The notes: a model not told the origin generated them from the sequence alone. Positions 8,512 through 17,969 are shown, counted from the stretch's first letter. The stretch: DNA of 64,000 bases from Shimia sp. SK013 (GCF_001292625.1 NZ_LAJH01000009.1:496001-560000); one strand, 5' to 3'. Program-made: numbers and translations.

Positions 8512-9236
8512 GCAGATACCGCGCCAAAACGCCGCTCGCGGGACGAATAAGCCCCCACCAGTTCGCCAAACTCCTCTTTTGAGAAATCCGGCCACAGCGT
8601 GTCGATAAACTCATATTCCGCATAAGCCGACTGCCAGAGCAAAAAGTTCGAAATCCGAGCTTCGCCGCTTGTCCGCACAACAAGATCCGGATCGGGCAAA
8701 ACATAAGTGTCGAGGTATTTTGGCAGGGTTTCTTCGCCCACATCCTCGGGCTTGAGGTTGCCCTCCGCCACATCCTGCGCCAACCGACGGGTTGCGCGCG
8801 CCACTTCGTCCCGTCCGCCATAGTTTAGCGCGATGGTCAGGTGCACACCGTCGTTGTCCTGCGTCAGCGTCTCCAACTCATCCATCAGATCGCGCAATTT
8901 TTTGTCGAGACGCGGTCGATCGCCGATGAACCGCACCCGCACACCTTCCTCCTTGAGCGCCCGTGCCTCCTTGCGGATATAGCGCCGGAACAGGCTCATC
9001 AAGCCCGCCACCTCGGACTGCGTTCGCTTCCAATTTTCGGTCGAAAATCCAAATATCGTCAGATACTTAACGCCGAACTCGGGACAGGCCCGCACGATTT
9101 CCTTCACCCGCTTCGCGCCCGCATGGTGGCCAAACAAGCGCGGACGACCCCGCGCCTGTGCCCATCGGCCATTGCCGTCCATAATGATGGCCACATGTTT
9201 GGGGCCATTCTGCGGTACGCTCACAGTTTTGGACAT
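8508..9236 (-). CDS. uppS: Isoprenyl transferase / undecaprenyl diphosphate synthase
   Basis: cis-Prenyltransferase that makes the undecaprenyl carrier lipid precursor for peptidoglycan and O-antigen synthesis. The 242 residues contain the active-site block HVAIIMDGNGRWAQ with the catalytic aspartate, GHHAGAKRVKEIV, TIFGFSTENWKR, and the C-terminal substrate motif DPDLVVRTSGEARISNFLLWQSAYAE (shown here in part), which orders the RxR pyrophosphate site. It starts two bases after frr and overlaps cdsA. Confidence 0.96.
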   Translation of the reverse strand: MSKTVSVPQNGPKHVAIIMDGNGRWAQARGRPRLFGHHAGAKRVKEIVRACPEFGVKYLTIFGFSTENWKRTQSEVAGLMSLFRRYIRKEARALKEEGVRVRFIGDRPRLDKKLRDLMDELETLTQDNDGVHLTIALNYGGRDEVARATRRLAQDVAEGNLKPEDVGEETLPKYLDTYVLPDPDLVVRTSGEARISNFLLWQSAYAEYEFIDTLWPDFSKEEFGELVGAYSSRERRFGAVSA

Positions 9237-9238
9237 TC

Positions 9239-9805
9239 TCAGACCTGCATGATTTCGGCTTGCTTGTTTTCAAGCGCGGCATCGACCGATTTGATAAATG
9301 TATCGGTCAGATCCTGAACCTCGGATTCCCAGATCTTCTGGTCATCTTCTGACATGCCATCATTTTTGGCCTTCTTGATCTGATCCATGCCATCGCGACG
9401 CACATTGCGGATCGACACGCGGGCATTCTCTGCATATTGCGCAGCAACGCGGGCCAATTCGGTGCGGCGCTCTTCGTTCAACTCGGGGATCGGCAACATA
9501 ACGATTGTGCCATTGGTCTGCGGGTTGATGCCCAGACCGGAATTCATGATCGCCTTTTCTACGGCGCTCACCAACGACTTGTCCCAAACGTTTACCGTCA
9601 CCATCCGCGGCTCAGGCACGTTCACTGTCCCGACCTGATTGATTGGTGTTTTGGAGCCATAGGCATCCACCATCACCGGCTCCAGCATCGAGGCCGAGGC
9701 TCGCCCGGTGCGCAACGAGGCAAATTCGGTTTTCAGGGCTCCCATTGCGCCATCCATACGGCGGCTCAGGTCATCGGTGTCAATTTCGATATCTTGTTCG
9801 GACAT
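9239..9805 (-). CDS. frr: Ribosome recycling factor
   Basis: Splits post-termination 70S complexes together with EF-G. The 188 residues have the RRF arrangement: helix 1 ([18 protein letters not shown]), the conserved [14 protein letters not shown] hinge, a central beta domain with PINQVGTV and [14 protein letters not shown], and long C-terminal helices ending in [17 protein letters not shown]. Normal length. It follows pyrH after an unusually long 251-base gap that can fold into a long hairpin, and leads directly into uppS. Confidence 0.97.
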   Translation of the reverse strand: MSEQDIEIDTDDLSRRMDGAMGALKTEFASLRTGRASASMLEPVMVDAYGSKTPINQVGTVNVPEPRMVTVNVWDKSLVSAVEKAIMNSGLGINPQTNGTIVMLPIPELNEERRTELARVAAQYAENARVSIRNVRRDGMDQIKKAKNDGMSEDDQKIWESEVQDLTDTFIKSVDAALENKQAEIMQV

Positions 9806-9972
9806 TGCTGCTCTCTCGATCGTTCACTGTCTCGTCACGCATGCACTTAGGCGACTTAGTAGAAGTTGTATAGCACCAGGCCCTGCCGGTGAAGGCCCGT
9901 GACCGTATTCTGCAAAACTCACACCCAAACGCTGTGGCGCAGGCGGCCCGCCCCTTAGATCGACGCCCTGCT

Positions 9973-10031
9973 TGTCGGCACAAATTGGCGCAGCCGCGAA
10001 CAAACGCTGCGCGGCGTCTTGTGTGCCGACA
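9973..10031. repeat. Long two-part inverted repeat in the pyrH-frr gap
   Basis: Outer arms TGTCGGCACA (9973-9982) and TGTGCCGACA (10022-10031) are perfectly complementary, and an inner pair GCGCAGC (9988-9994) / GCTGCGC (10006-10012) is nested inside them. The transcript between pyrH and frr could fold into a hairpin of 17 pairs. No T-run follows on the minus strand, so it is not a classical intrinsic terminator; mRNA processing, stability or partial attenuation are possible roles. Confidence 0.6.
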
Positions 10032-10056
10032 CCATCACGGATGGACGACTCGCCGC

Positions 10057-10791
10057 TCAACTGACTTTGGTATAGGTGCCTTTGCCCGCCAGAATGCCGC
10101 GGAAACCGCCCGGCTCATCCATGTTGAACACTATCAGAGGCAAATTGTTGTCACGCGCCAGCGCAATTGCGCTCGCGTCCATCACCTTCAGACGCTTTGC
10201 GAGAACCTCGTCATAGCTGACTTCGTCATAACGCACAGCATCGTCAAATTCCTGCGGGTCTTTGTCGTAAATCCCGTCCACGCCGTTTTTGCCCATAAAG
10301 ATCGCTTCACAGGCCATCTCATTGGCACGCAACGTCGCCGCAGTGTCCGTGGTGAAATACGGGTTGCCGGTACCGGCCGCGAAAATACACACACGCTTTT
10401 TTTCAAGGTGGCGCACGGCGCGGCGACGGATATACGGCTCTGCCACCTCATCCATGCGGATCGCGCTGATCACTCGGGTAAAGACGCCTTGCGTCTCAAG
10501 CGCGCTTTGCATCGCCATCGCGTTCATCACCGTGGCCAACATACCCATGTAATCGGCGGTGGTGCGTTCCATGCCCTGCGCAGCGCCTGCAAGGCCGCGA
10601 AACACGTTGCCTCCGCCAATCACCATGCAGATCTCAACACCAAGCTCATGCACGGTTTTGATTTCTTTGGCGACACGCTCAATTGTTGGCGGGTGCAGGC
10701 CATATCCCTGATCCCCCATCAGCGCCTCCCCCGAAATCTTGATCATCACACGATTGTAAGTGGTGTCATTCAGGGAAGCGGAGTCGCTCAT
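10057..10791 (-). CDS. pyrH: Uridylate (UMP) kinase
   Basis: Phosphorylates UMP to UDP, a hexameric amino-acid-kinase-fold enzyme regulated by GTP and UTP. The 244 residues have the glycine-rich [16 protein letters not shown] start, the GGGNVFRG phosphate loop, the [19 protein letters not shown] segment and the C-terminal [20 protein letters not shown]. Length matches bacterial PyrH. It is the first gene visible of the minus-strand operon; rpsB-tsf, its common upstream partners, are not here, because miaA diverges immediately upstream. Confidence 0.96.
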   Translation of the reverse strand: MSDSASLNDTTYNRVMIKISGEALMGDQGYGLHPPTIERVAKEIKTVHELGVEICMVIGGGNVFRGLAGAAQGMERTTADYMGMLATVMNAMAMQSALETQGVFTRVISAIRMDEVAEPYIRRRAVRHLEKKRVCIFAAGTGNPYFTTDTAATLRANEMACEAIFMGKNGVDGIYDKDPQEFDDAVRYDEVSYDEVLAKRLKVMDASAIALARDNNLPLIVFNMDEPGGFRGILAGKGTYTKVS

Positions 10792-10908
10792 GTTGCATGT
10801 CCTTGCAGCGTCGATTTAGGATTGGCCGCAAAATGTCGGAAAACGCGGGCAGGTTCAATGCGAGAGTTCCCGACATCAGCATTAATCTGCATGACGTCTG
10901 GACACCAT

Positions 10909-11787
10909 ATGACCACCCTGCCCCCAATTGCGCCCGATCAACCGGTTCTTATCGCCGGACCAACCGCGAGCGGCAAAAGTGCTCTCGCACTCGAGATCGC
11001 CGACTCACATGGCGGCGTGGTGATCAACGCCGACGCGATTCAGGTCTATGACAATTGGCACGTTCTGACCGCGCGTCCGCCAGCCGAAGACATCGCGCGT
11101 GCGCCACATCTGCTTTATGGCCACCAAGCCTATGACGCCGACTACTCAGTCGGTCATTGGTTGCGCGAGGTCGCGCCTCTCCTGACCAGCGGACAGCGCC
11201 CGATCATCACCGGCGGCACGGGTCTCTATTTTTCGGCGCTCACGCAGGGCCTCGCCGAAATTCCGCCCACGCCGCCCGCCGTGCGCGACACTGCCAACGC
11301 CCGCGTCGCAACCGATGGCTTTGAGGCGCTGTTGGCCGAACTCGATCCCGAAACCACCGCGCGGATTGATGTGCAAAATCCGATGCGGGTGCAGCGCGCG
11401 TGGGAAGTTCTGACCGCCACCGGTCGCCCGCTTGCGGACTGGCAAGACGACACCCCGCCGCCGCTGCTGCCTTTGTCCCTCGCGCTGCCAATCGTTTTTG
11501 ACGTCGACAAAGACTGGCTGAATGACCGCATCGCGCGCCGCTTTGATCTGATGCTGGCACAAGGCGCCTTGGAAGAAGCCCGCGCCAACCTTGCACAGTA
11601 TGACCCGCAAATGTTGTCGATGAAGGCCATCGGCGCGCCTGAATTGATCGCCCATCTGCGCGGGGAAATCACGCTGGACCAAGCCCGCGAGGCCGCGACC
11701 ATCGCCACCCGCCAATTCGCCAAACGACAGCGCACGTGGTTCCGTTCGAAGATGTCGGAATGGGTCAAATACCGGCCTGACGCCTGA
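10909..11787 (+). CDS. miaA: tRNA dimethylallyltransferase MiaA
   Basis: Adds a dimethylallyl group to N6 of A37 in tRNAs that read UNN codons. The 292 residues contain the P-loop [15 protein letters not shown] (about residues 13-27), the DAIQVYDNW segment (usually DSxQVY), the [16 protein letters not shown] block and the C-terminal [13 protein letters not shown] tRNA-binding motif. An ATG six codons upstream is an alternative. The open frame extends upstream into DNA antisense to pyrH, but that part does not resemble any MiaA and is not coding. Transcribed away from pyrH. Confidence 0.94.
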   Translation: MTTLPPIAPDQPVLIAGPTASGKSALALEIADSHGGVVINADAIQVYDNWHVLTARPPAEDIARAPHLLYGHQAYDADYSVGHWLREVAPLLTSGQRPIITGGTGLYFSALTQGLAEIPPTPPAVRDTANARVATDGFEALLAELDPETTARIDVQNPMRVQRAWEVLTATGRPLADWQDDTPPPLLPLSLALPIVFDVDKDWLNDRIARRFDLMLAQGALEEARANLAQYDPQMLSMKAIGAPELIAHLRGEITLDQAREAATIATRQFAKRQRTWFRSKMSEWVKYRPDA

Positions 11788-11806
11788 TCGCCCCCAAAGG
11801 CGATCA
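11785..11806 (+). terminator. Weak stem-loop at the end of miaA
   Basis: TGATCGCC and GGCGATCA form a perfect 8-bp stem with a six-base loop; the left arm contains the miaA stop codon. There is no clear T-run after it, so it would be at most a weak terminator or an end-protecting hairpin. Confidence 0.4.
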
Positions 11807-11817
11807 ACCAATACTTG

Positions 11818-11855
11818 CAATTTTCTGACAATTGTGGACATTTGACCGCCAAATG
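11818..11855. promoter_or_regulatory. Two adjacent inverted repeats before the AraC-type gene
   Basis: CAATT-N7-AATTG (11818-11834) and CATTTG-N5-CAAATG (11839-11855) are perfect inverted repeats placed next to each other about 30 bases before the presumed start of the regulator gene. Such an arrangement fits an operator region, probably for autoregulation, but AraC proteins often use direct repeats, so the owner is uncertain. Confidence 0.4.
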
Positions 11856-11885
11856 GTTGGGAAAAATGTAAAAATACCGTCATTT

Positions 11886-12857
11886 ATGACCAAATCCGGC
11901 GTCGGCGGCATGGCCGCCCCGCCGCCCAAAAAACCTGCCATTTCAAAACCTTCGCCCAAGCACACCGCGCCGCGCGCGTCTACAATGGCGGGCCTGCCGT
12001 CGCGCACGCAACCAACGCCTGCGGGGTTTCTCGACCTGCATCCTGCCCCGCACCAACCTCTGCCACAACCGTTGGTGCACACCATCGCGCAACACGCTGC
12101 CGGTGCGCCGTGGATGCTGGAACTGCTGCACGTTCGGACCCACCACATCCTGATCTGGACCACCCGGGGCCAAGGCCGCGTCCTGCTCAATGGTGTGCGG
12201 CGTGGTTTTGGCACGCATAACGCCATCTTTGCCCCGGCGGGCAAACTCCTGTCCATTGAACTCGGCTTGCAGGTTCAAGGTCAGGTTGCTCTCATTCCGG
12301 CGGACGAGCGGTTCTCTTTCCCCGATCGCGCCCAGCACCTGCGCCTTCAGGACGGCACCGAGCAACTCGAATTCATTGCGATGCTCGATGCCCTGCGCCG
12401 CGAGCTGCATGAAAACCGTCCCTTCATGGCCGAAGCGCTCCATGCACACACACAGCTTCTGTCGGTCACGCTGCGCCGCGACCTGCTTTCGGCAGGTGAT
12501 CCGCTTCCCGCAAAGGCCGCCCAGAAACTGGCACGTGCCTATGGTGACTTGCTCTCCACATCCTTCACTCAGGGCCACACGATGGCTTGGTATGCCAACC
12601 AGCTCGGCGTCACGCCCACCCACCTCAGCCGAGTGTGCCGCCAATCCGCCGGTATGACCGCCGCTGACATGCTCTCCCAGCTGATCCAGCACCGCGCCCG
12701 GCTTCTTTTGATCACCACAGACCGGCCCATGCGAATCATCGCCGAGGATCTCGGATTCGGCAGCGCCGCGTATTTCACCCGCTTTTGCCAACAGCATTTT
12801 GGCGCCCCGCCCAGCCAGATTCGTAAGCAGGCCCGTCCCGCAAAGCAACGCCCCTGA
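11886..12857 (+). CDS. AraC family transcriptional regulator
   Basis: A DNA-binding regulator of unknown ligand. With the ATG at 11886 it has 323 residues: a proline-rich, low-complexity N-terminus (about 45 residues), an AraC-type cupin domain (about 50-190; HHILIWTTRGQGRVLLNG) and a C-terminal pair of helix-turn-helix motifs (about 215-315; YANQLGVTPTHLSRVCRQ and IAEDLGFGSAAYFTRFCQQ). The real start may be further in, since the first 40 residues look unfolded. It precedes the ABC importer operon in the same direction with a 230-base gap, so it may control it, but nothing in the sequence proves that. Confidence 0.85.
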   Translation: MTKSGVGGMAAPPPKKPAISKPSPKHTAPRASTMAGLPSRTQPTPAGFLDLHPAPHQPLPQPLVHTIAQHAAGAPWMLELLHVRTHHILIWTTRGQGRVLLNGVRRGFGTHNAIFAPAGKLLSIELGLQVQGQVALIPADERFSFPDRAQHLRLQDGTEQLEFIAMLDALRRELHENRPFMAEALHAHTQLLSVTLRRDLLSAGDPLPAKAAQKLARAYGDLLSTSFTQGHTMAWYANQLGVTPTHLSRVCRQSAGMTAADMLSQLIQHRARLLLITTDRPMRIIAEDLGFGSAAYFTRFCQQHFGAPPSQIRKQARPAKQRP

Positions 12858-13087
12858 CCAACACGTCAGCCGCGATATCGGCCAAACTCGACACCAAGAT
12901 GTCGTTTTTTAACCTCCATATGACGAAGCAAACCGTTGACGTGACGACCCAACCTATGCCCGAATGAACGCCAAGACACCGGACCGACGCAAAAACGCCG
13001 GCCAATCCTCACCAACTGCACAGACAGTTCGGGGGCACAACAGGGAAACAGCGCTGCCTCCCAAGCCGCGCCTGACAAGGGGAGCAC

Positions 13088-14173
13088 ATGGGACTTTTCA
13101 TCCTTCGACGTTTCGGGATGATGTTGGTGACGGCACTTTGCCTGACCTACATCGTCTTCTTCATGACCAACCTTTACCCAAATCTGGAAAAGCTGGCCAA
13201 AACCCAAGGCAACTTCCGCATGAGCGAGGAAGCCGTCGACAGCTACCTCGGCAATCGCGGCTATTTGCAACCAACCCCGATCAAATATCTGCAATGGCTC
13301 GGCGTCTTGCCCGGCTTTGCAACAGAGCTTGATGACGGTCGCATCGTCGGAAAATGCGTGCGCCCCGGCGTCGCCCCCGAAGACACCCCGACATACTGCG
13401 GCATCCTACAAGGCGACTGGGGGTTTTCCACGGTCTCCAAAGAACCGGTGGCAAATGTGCTTGGCTCCCGCCTTGCCAACACCGGCAAGCTGATGTTCTG
13501 GGTCATGGTGGTGATGGTGCCCTCGGCGCTAATAATTGGTGTGCTGGCCGGCATGAACGAAGGCTCCCGCACGGACCGGACCCTCTCCACCGTGTCGATC
13601 ATGTCGACCTCCACGCCTGAATATGTCTCCGGCGTGATTTTCATCGCGCTCTTGGCATCCACCCGCAACGGTCTCGGCCCTTGGCTGCATGATCTGGGGC
13701 TGATCGAGGCCAAAGCACTCTTCAAAGGCACCGCCAAATCGGCGATGGATGACGCAAACCTACGCAACTTTACGCTGCCGGTGATCACCATTGCACTTTA
13801 CGGTATGGGCTATATCGCCCGCATGACCCGCGCCTCCATGGCCGAGGTCATGACCGCGCAATACATCCGCACCGCCCGCCTCAAAGGCGTCAGCTTCGGC
13901 AATGTGGTTCTCAAACACGCGTTGCGCAACGCGCTCATTGCGCCCTTCACCGTCATCATGCTGCAGTTCCCGTGGCTCCTGAACGGTGTGGTGATCGTCG
14001 AGTTCCTCTTTGCCTACAATGGCTTTGGCATGCAGCTCGTGACCGCAGCGGGCAACAACGATATCGAAATGCTTCTGGCGGTCTCGGTGGTTTCGGTCTT
14101 CGTGGTTCTGGTGACCCAGCTGATTTCGGATATCGGCTACGTCTACCTCAACCCACGCATCCGTATTTCATAA
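13088..14173 (+). CDS. ABC transporter permease, DppB/OppB type
   Basis: Inner-membrane channel subunit of a peptide-type importer. The 361 residues start MGLFILRRFGMMLVT, as OppB proteins do, and carry six predicted membrane helices and the EAA loop (RMTRASMAEVMTAQYIRTAR then LKGVSFGNVVLKHALRNA) that docks on the ATPase. The first periplasmic loop is longer than in OppB (about residues 35-110). GGGGAG lies six bases before the ATG. First gene of a three-gene operon; its substrate cannot be told from sequence, and no binding-protein gene is adjacent. Confidence 0.9.
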   Translation: MGLFILRRFGMMLVTALCLTYIVFFMTNLYPNLEKLAKTQGNFRMSEEAVDSYLGNRGYLQPTPIKYLQWLGVLPGFATELDDGRIVGKCVRPGVAPEDTPTYCGILQGDWGFSTVSKEPVANVLGSRLANTGKLMFWVMVVMVPSALIIGVLAGMNEGSRTDRTLSTVSIMSTSTPEYVSGVIFIALLASTRNGLGPWLHDLGLIEAKALFKGTAKSAMDDANLRNFTLPVITIALYGMGYIARMTRASMAEVMTAQYIRTARLKGVSFGNVVLKHALRNALIAPFTVIMLQFPWLLNGVVIVEFLFAYNGFGMQLVTAAGNNDIEMLLAVSVVSVFVVLVTQLISDIGYVYLNPRIRIS

Positions 14174-14188
14174 GGGAGGGACTGAAAC

Positions 14189-15640
14189 ATGGAACCACTT
14201 ACCTGGACCGGCTCTTTCGGAAACATCCTCGACCCGATCTTTCAACTGGTCGTCGTTCTTTTCGCAATCGCCGTTGTCGCCCAATTCGTCGGCGCCTACG
14301 TCTTTGCGCCGATCAATGACACCTACAACACAGACGGCACGATCACCCGTGATCGTGGCACCAACGCGATGATTGGCAGCACCACACGCCTGCTGATTAT
14401 GGCGCTCTGCGCCTTGGCTGCCGTCTATATCGTCGCAGGTGTCTTCGCCCCCATCGGCGCAGTCGGCATCGTCGGCGCTGTCGCCAAACAATTCGCACCC
14501 GTCTGGATCGCGCTGCTGGCCACGTTCCTTCTGTCGATCAGCTACAAACGCCGGCTCGGCCTTTATGGCAAGCTGTTTGACAGCACCATCGGCATGATCG
14601 GTTTTGCGCTGCTGATGTTCTGGGTGTACACAGCACTGTTTGTCGGTGTCTTTGATATGATTGCTGTAAACGACCCGCTCTCGCAGGTCTCACGCATGAA
14701 GAACAAACTGCCCGGCACACCTTTACCAAACATCGAGGACGGTCAATACGCCTACTACCTTCTGGGCGGTGACAACCTTGCGCGGGATGTGTTCTCCCGC
14801 ATGGTGCACGGCTCTGTGGTGGTGATCCTGATCGCGCCGCTGGCCACGCTCTTTGCCTTTATGGTTGGCATCACGCTGGGTCTGCCTGCGGGCTATCTGG
14901 GTGGCAAACTCGACACCTTCCTGTCGTTCCTTGCCAACCTCGTTCTGGCCTTTCCGGTGATCCTGCTGTTCTACCTCTTGGTAACACCCGAGATCGTCGC
15001 AACAGGCATTCCGAACTACATGGCGATGATCCTGTTTGTCTTCCCGATCATCTTCTTCGGAGTGCTTTTGAACTCGCGCTACTACACCCGCCCAAAGTTG
15101 CGCAATCCGCTGCTTGCCGGTGTGATGCTGGTGATGATCTGGACCTACCTTTGTGCCATCTCAGCAGAAGGCACGGTCATCAATGTTCTGCCAGAGGCTT
15201 TGGATCTCTTTGATATCGATTCCGGCATCCTCGTGGTCTTTGTCTCGGTGGTATTTGTGAACTCGCCAACAGTGTTCCGCATCGTGCGCGGTCTGGTTCT
15301 GGACATTCACACCCGCGACTATGTTGCGGCTGCCCAAACCCGCGGCGAGGGCAAGTGGTACATCATGCTTTGGGAAATGCTGCCCAACGCACGCGGACCG
15401 CTGATCGTCGATTTCTGCCTGCGCATTGGCTACACCACGATCCTGCTCGGCACCCTCGGTTTCTTTGGCCTCGGCCTTGAATCCGAAAGCCCGAACTGGG
15501 GCAACACGATCAACGACGGGCGCAAGCTCCTCTCGATCTACCCTCACCCCGCACTGGTGCCCGCCTTCTCGCTTCTGAGCCTGGTTCTGGGCCTCAACCT
15601 TCTGGCGGACGGGCTGCGCGAAGAAAGCCTGCGTGACTGA
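14189..15640 (+). CDS. ABC transporter permease, DppC/OppC type, with extended N-terminus
   Basis: Partner permease of the preceding gene, 15 bases downstream. At 483 residues it is about 180 longer than typical OppC (about 300). The extra part is N-terminal: three to four additional hydrophobic segments (about residues 15-150) before the usual periplasmic start GGDNLARDVFSRMVHGS, which is the OppC-type TDxxGRDxxSR motif. A further insertion of about 70 residues separates the middle helices. The EAA loop is IHTRDYVAAAQTRGEGKWYI, and the typical GTLGFFGLG...SPNWG ending is present. Confidence 0.9.
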   Translation: MEPLTWTGSFGNILDPIFQLVVVLFAIAVVAQFVGAYVFAPINDTYNTDGTITRDRGTNAMIGSTTRLLIMALCALAAVYIVAGVFAPIGAVGIVGAVAKQFAPVWIALLATFLLSISYKRRLGLYGKLFDSTIGMIGFALLMFWVYTALFVGVFDMIAVNDPLSQVSRMKNKLPGTPLPNIEDGQYAYYLLGGDNLARDVFSRMVHGSVVVILIAPLATLFAFMVGITLGLPAGYLGGKLDTFLSFLANLVLAFPVILLFYLLVTPEIVATGIPNYMAMILFVFPIIFFGVLLNSRYYTRPKLRNPLLAGVMLVMIWTYLCAISAEGTVINVLPEALDLFDIDSGILVVFVSVVFVNSPTVFRIVRGLVLDIHTRDYVAAAQTRGEGKWYIMLWEMLPNARGPLIVDFCLRIGYTTILLGTLGFFGLGLESESPNWGNTINDGRKLLSIYPHPALVPAFSLLSLVLGLNLLADGLREESLRD

Positions 15641-15648
15641 TCAAACAC

Positions 15649-15668
15649 GGGGCAGCCACCGCTGCCCC
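15649..15668 (+). repeat. Intercistronic hairpin between permease and ATPase genes
   Basis: GGGGCAGC and GCTGCCCC form a perfect 8-bp stem with a CACC loop, nine bases after the second permease stop. No T-run follows, so it is more likely an mRNA-stabilising or processing hairpin that adjusts permease to ATPase levels than a full terminator. Confidence 0.5.
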
Positions 15669-15793
15669 GCGCAATCCATTCAAAGGAAGGCTGCAAAGGT
15701 TAACGACGGAGACGCGAAAACGCACTGACGCGTTACAGCCGCGATACCGACGCAATACCGAAACCGCCTTCCGCCCCAAAAGGGAGAGAGTTA

Positions 15794-17881
15794 ATGAGCA
15801 AGATGGCAGAATACGAAGGCCCGATTCTAGAGATCGACCGCCTGTCGATTTCCTTCTTCACCCGACTGCGGGAAATCCCTGCAGTGATGGATTTTTCGGT
15901 CCGTGTGATGCCGGGTGAAGCCGTTGGCCTTGTTGGTGAATCCGGCTGCGGCAAATCCACTGTTGCGCTGGGCGTGATGCAAGATCTCGGCAAGAACGGC
16001 GAGGTTGTTGGCGGCTCCATCAAATTCAAGGGGCGTGACCTCTCCGAGATGTCCGACGAAGAACTGCGAGATGTACGTGGCAACGAAATTGCCATGATTT
16101 ATCAAGAGCCTATGGCGTCTCTCAATCCGGCAATGAAGATCGGCAAACAGCTGATGGAAGTGCCGATGATCCACGAGGGTGTCAGCAAAGAAGAGGCCTA
16201 CAAGCGCGCGCTTGAAGTGGTCACAGACGTGCGCCTGCCTGACCCCGAGCGGATGCTCAACAGCTTCCCGCACCAGCTCTCGGGCGGTCAGCAACAGCGC
16301 ATCGTGATCGCCATGGCCCTGATGTCCAAGCCAGCGCTTCTGATCCTGGATGAGCCCACCACCGCGCTTGACGTGACCGTTGAGGCCGCCGTGGTCGAGC
16401 TGGTCAAGGATTTGGGAAAAAAGTATGGAACATCAATGCTTTTCATCTCCCACAACCTCGGTCTGGTTCTGGAAACCTGCGACCGTTTGTGCGTGATGTA
16501 TTCCGGTGAAGCGGTCGAGCGCGGCTCGATAAAAGACGTGTTTGACAACATGCAGCACCCCTACACACAAGCGCTCTTCCGCTCGATCCCCCTGCCTGGC
16601 GCTGACAAAAACGCGCGACCACTTGTGGCCATTCCCGGCAACTTCCCGTTGCCTCACGAACGCCCATCCGGCTGTAACTTTGGTCCCCGCTGCGACTATT
16701 TTCAGGAAGGTCTCTGTGATGCAAACGCCATTCAAATGGTTGGTGTCAAAGGTTTTGATCGCCACACCACCCGCTGCCTCCGCTCCGAGGAAATCGACTG
16801 GAACGCGCCGATAACGGTCGCTGAACAAAAGGAAAAAGGCGAGATTGGCGAGGTCGTCCTTTCCATGAAAAACCTCAAGAAATACTATGAGGTTGCCGCC
16901 AACGCCCTTTTTGGCGGCGGTGAAACAAAGGTCGTGAAGGCCAACGAAACCCTCAGCTTTGAGGCGCGCGAATCCGAAACCCTTGCCATCGTTGGTGAAT
17001 CCGGCTGCGGCAAATCCACCTTCGCCAAGGTCCTGATGGGGTTAGAAACCGCCACCGAAGGCGAGATCCTTCTGGACGGCAACCAAATCCAGGCCACGCC
17101 TATTCAGGACCGCGACACCAAGACCGTCGCAGACGTCCAGATGGTCTTTCAAAACCCGTTTGACACGCTCAACCCCTCGATGACCGTCGGCCGTCAGATC
17201 ATGCGCGCGCTCGAGATATTCGGCATTGGCGAAAACGAGGCCGGTCGACGTAATCGCATGCTTGAATTGCTTGATCTGGTCAAACTGCCCCGCGCCTTTG
17301 CGGACCGTATGCCGCGGCAACTGTCCGGTGGTCAAAAACAGCGCGTCGGCATCGCCCGCGCCTTTGCCGGCGGCGCCCGAATCGTGGTTGCGGATGAACC
17401 CGTTTCAGCGCTCGATGTGTCGGTGCAGGCAGCTGTGACCGACCTCTTGATGGAAATTCAGCGCGAAGAGAAAACCACGCTCCTGTTCATCTCGCATGAC
17501 TTGAGCATCGTGCGCTATCTGTCTGATCGCGTTATGGTTATGTATCTCGGCCATGTGGTGGAAATGGGCACAACCGATCAGGTATTCTCGCCCCCTTATC
17601 ATCCCTATACCGAGGCTCTGCTCTCTGCGGTTCCCATCGCCGACACCTCGATTGAAAAAGAACACATCGTTCTCGAAGGCGACATTCCTTCAGCCATGAA
17701 CCCTCCTCCCGGTTGCCCGTTCCAAACGCGCTGCCGTTGGAAATCCGAAGTGCCAGGCGGCCTGTGCGAGCAAGAAGTACCGCCAGTTCGGATGCTGGAA
17801 GGTGACCATCAAGTCAAATGCCACCTGGCAGATGACATCCTCGCCCGCATGACGCCAGTGATCAAAATCGCTGCCGAATAG
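15794..17881 (+). CDS. Fused double ATP-binding protein of a peptide-type ABC importer (DppD-DppF fusion)
   Basis: Energises the importer from the cytosolic side. The 695 residues hold two complete ATPase domains: Walker A GESGCGKST near 48-56 and again near 400, signature LSGGQQQR near 162 and LSGGQKQR near 510, Walker B LLILDEPTTALD and IVVADEPVSALD. Each half is followed by the C-terminal cysteine-bearing extension of oligopeptide importers (GCNFGPRCDYF...TRC; GCPFQTRCRWK...VKC), four cysteines each. Separate DppD and DppF proteins are commoner. The start follows AGGGAGAGAG. Last gene of the operon, ended by a strong terminator. Confidence 0.93.
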   Translation: MSKMAEYEGPILEIDRLSISFFTRLREIPAVMDFSVRVMPGEAVGLVGESGCGKSTVALGVMQDLGKNGEVVGGSIKFKGRDLSEMSDEELRDVRGNEIAMIYQEPMASLNPAMKIGKQLMEVPMIHEGVSKEEAYKRALEVVTDVRLPDPERMLNSFPHQLSGGQQQRIVIAMALMSKPALLILDEPTTALDVTVEAAVVELVKDLGKKYGTSMLFISHNLGLVLETCDRLCVMYSGEAVERGSIKDVFDNMQHPYTQALFRSIPLPGADKNARPLVAIPGNFPLPHERPSGCNFGPRCDYFQEGLCDANAIQMVGVKGFDRHTTRCLRSEEIDWNAPITVAEQKEKGEIGEVVLSMKNLKKYYEVAANALFGGGETKVVKANETLSFEARESETLAIVGESGCGKSTFAKVLMGLETATEGEILLDGNQIQATPIQDRDTKTVADVQMVFQNPFDTLNPSMTVGRQIMRALEIFGIGENEAGRRNRMLELLDLVKLPRAFADRMPRQLSGGQKQRVGIARAFAGGARIVVADEPVSALDVSVQAAVTDLLMEIQREEKTTLLFISHDLSIVRYLSDRVMVMYLGHVVEMGTTDQVFSPPYHPYTEALLSAVPIADTSIEKEHIVLEGDIPSAMNPPPGCPFQTRCRWKSEVPGGLCEQEVPPVRMLEGDHQVKCHLADDILARMTPVIKIAAE

Positions 17882-17904
17882 GGTACCCGAGACATAACGC
17901 AAAC

Positions 17905-17938
17905 AAAAAGGGCGGCGCATTTTCGCGCCGCCCTTTTT
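17905..17938. terminator. Bidirectional intrinsic terminator
   Basis: GGGCGGCGC and GCGCCGCCC form a 9-bp stem with loop ATTTTC, flanked by five A on one side and five T on the other, so it can stop transcription from the ABC operon (plus) and from the M20 peptidase (minus). Confidence 0.93.
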
Positions 17939-17969
17939 CTATGTCTTTACTCAATGCGTTGAATGGCTG

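Noticed and set aside
9889-10908. Upstream extension of the miaA frame by 340 codons
   Set aside because: The extension is antisense to pyrH and has no relation to MiaA; the P-loop begins right after the chosen ATG.
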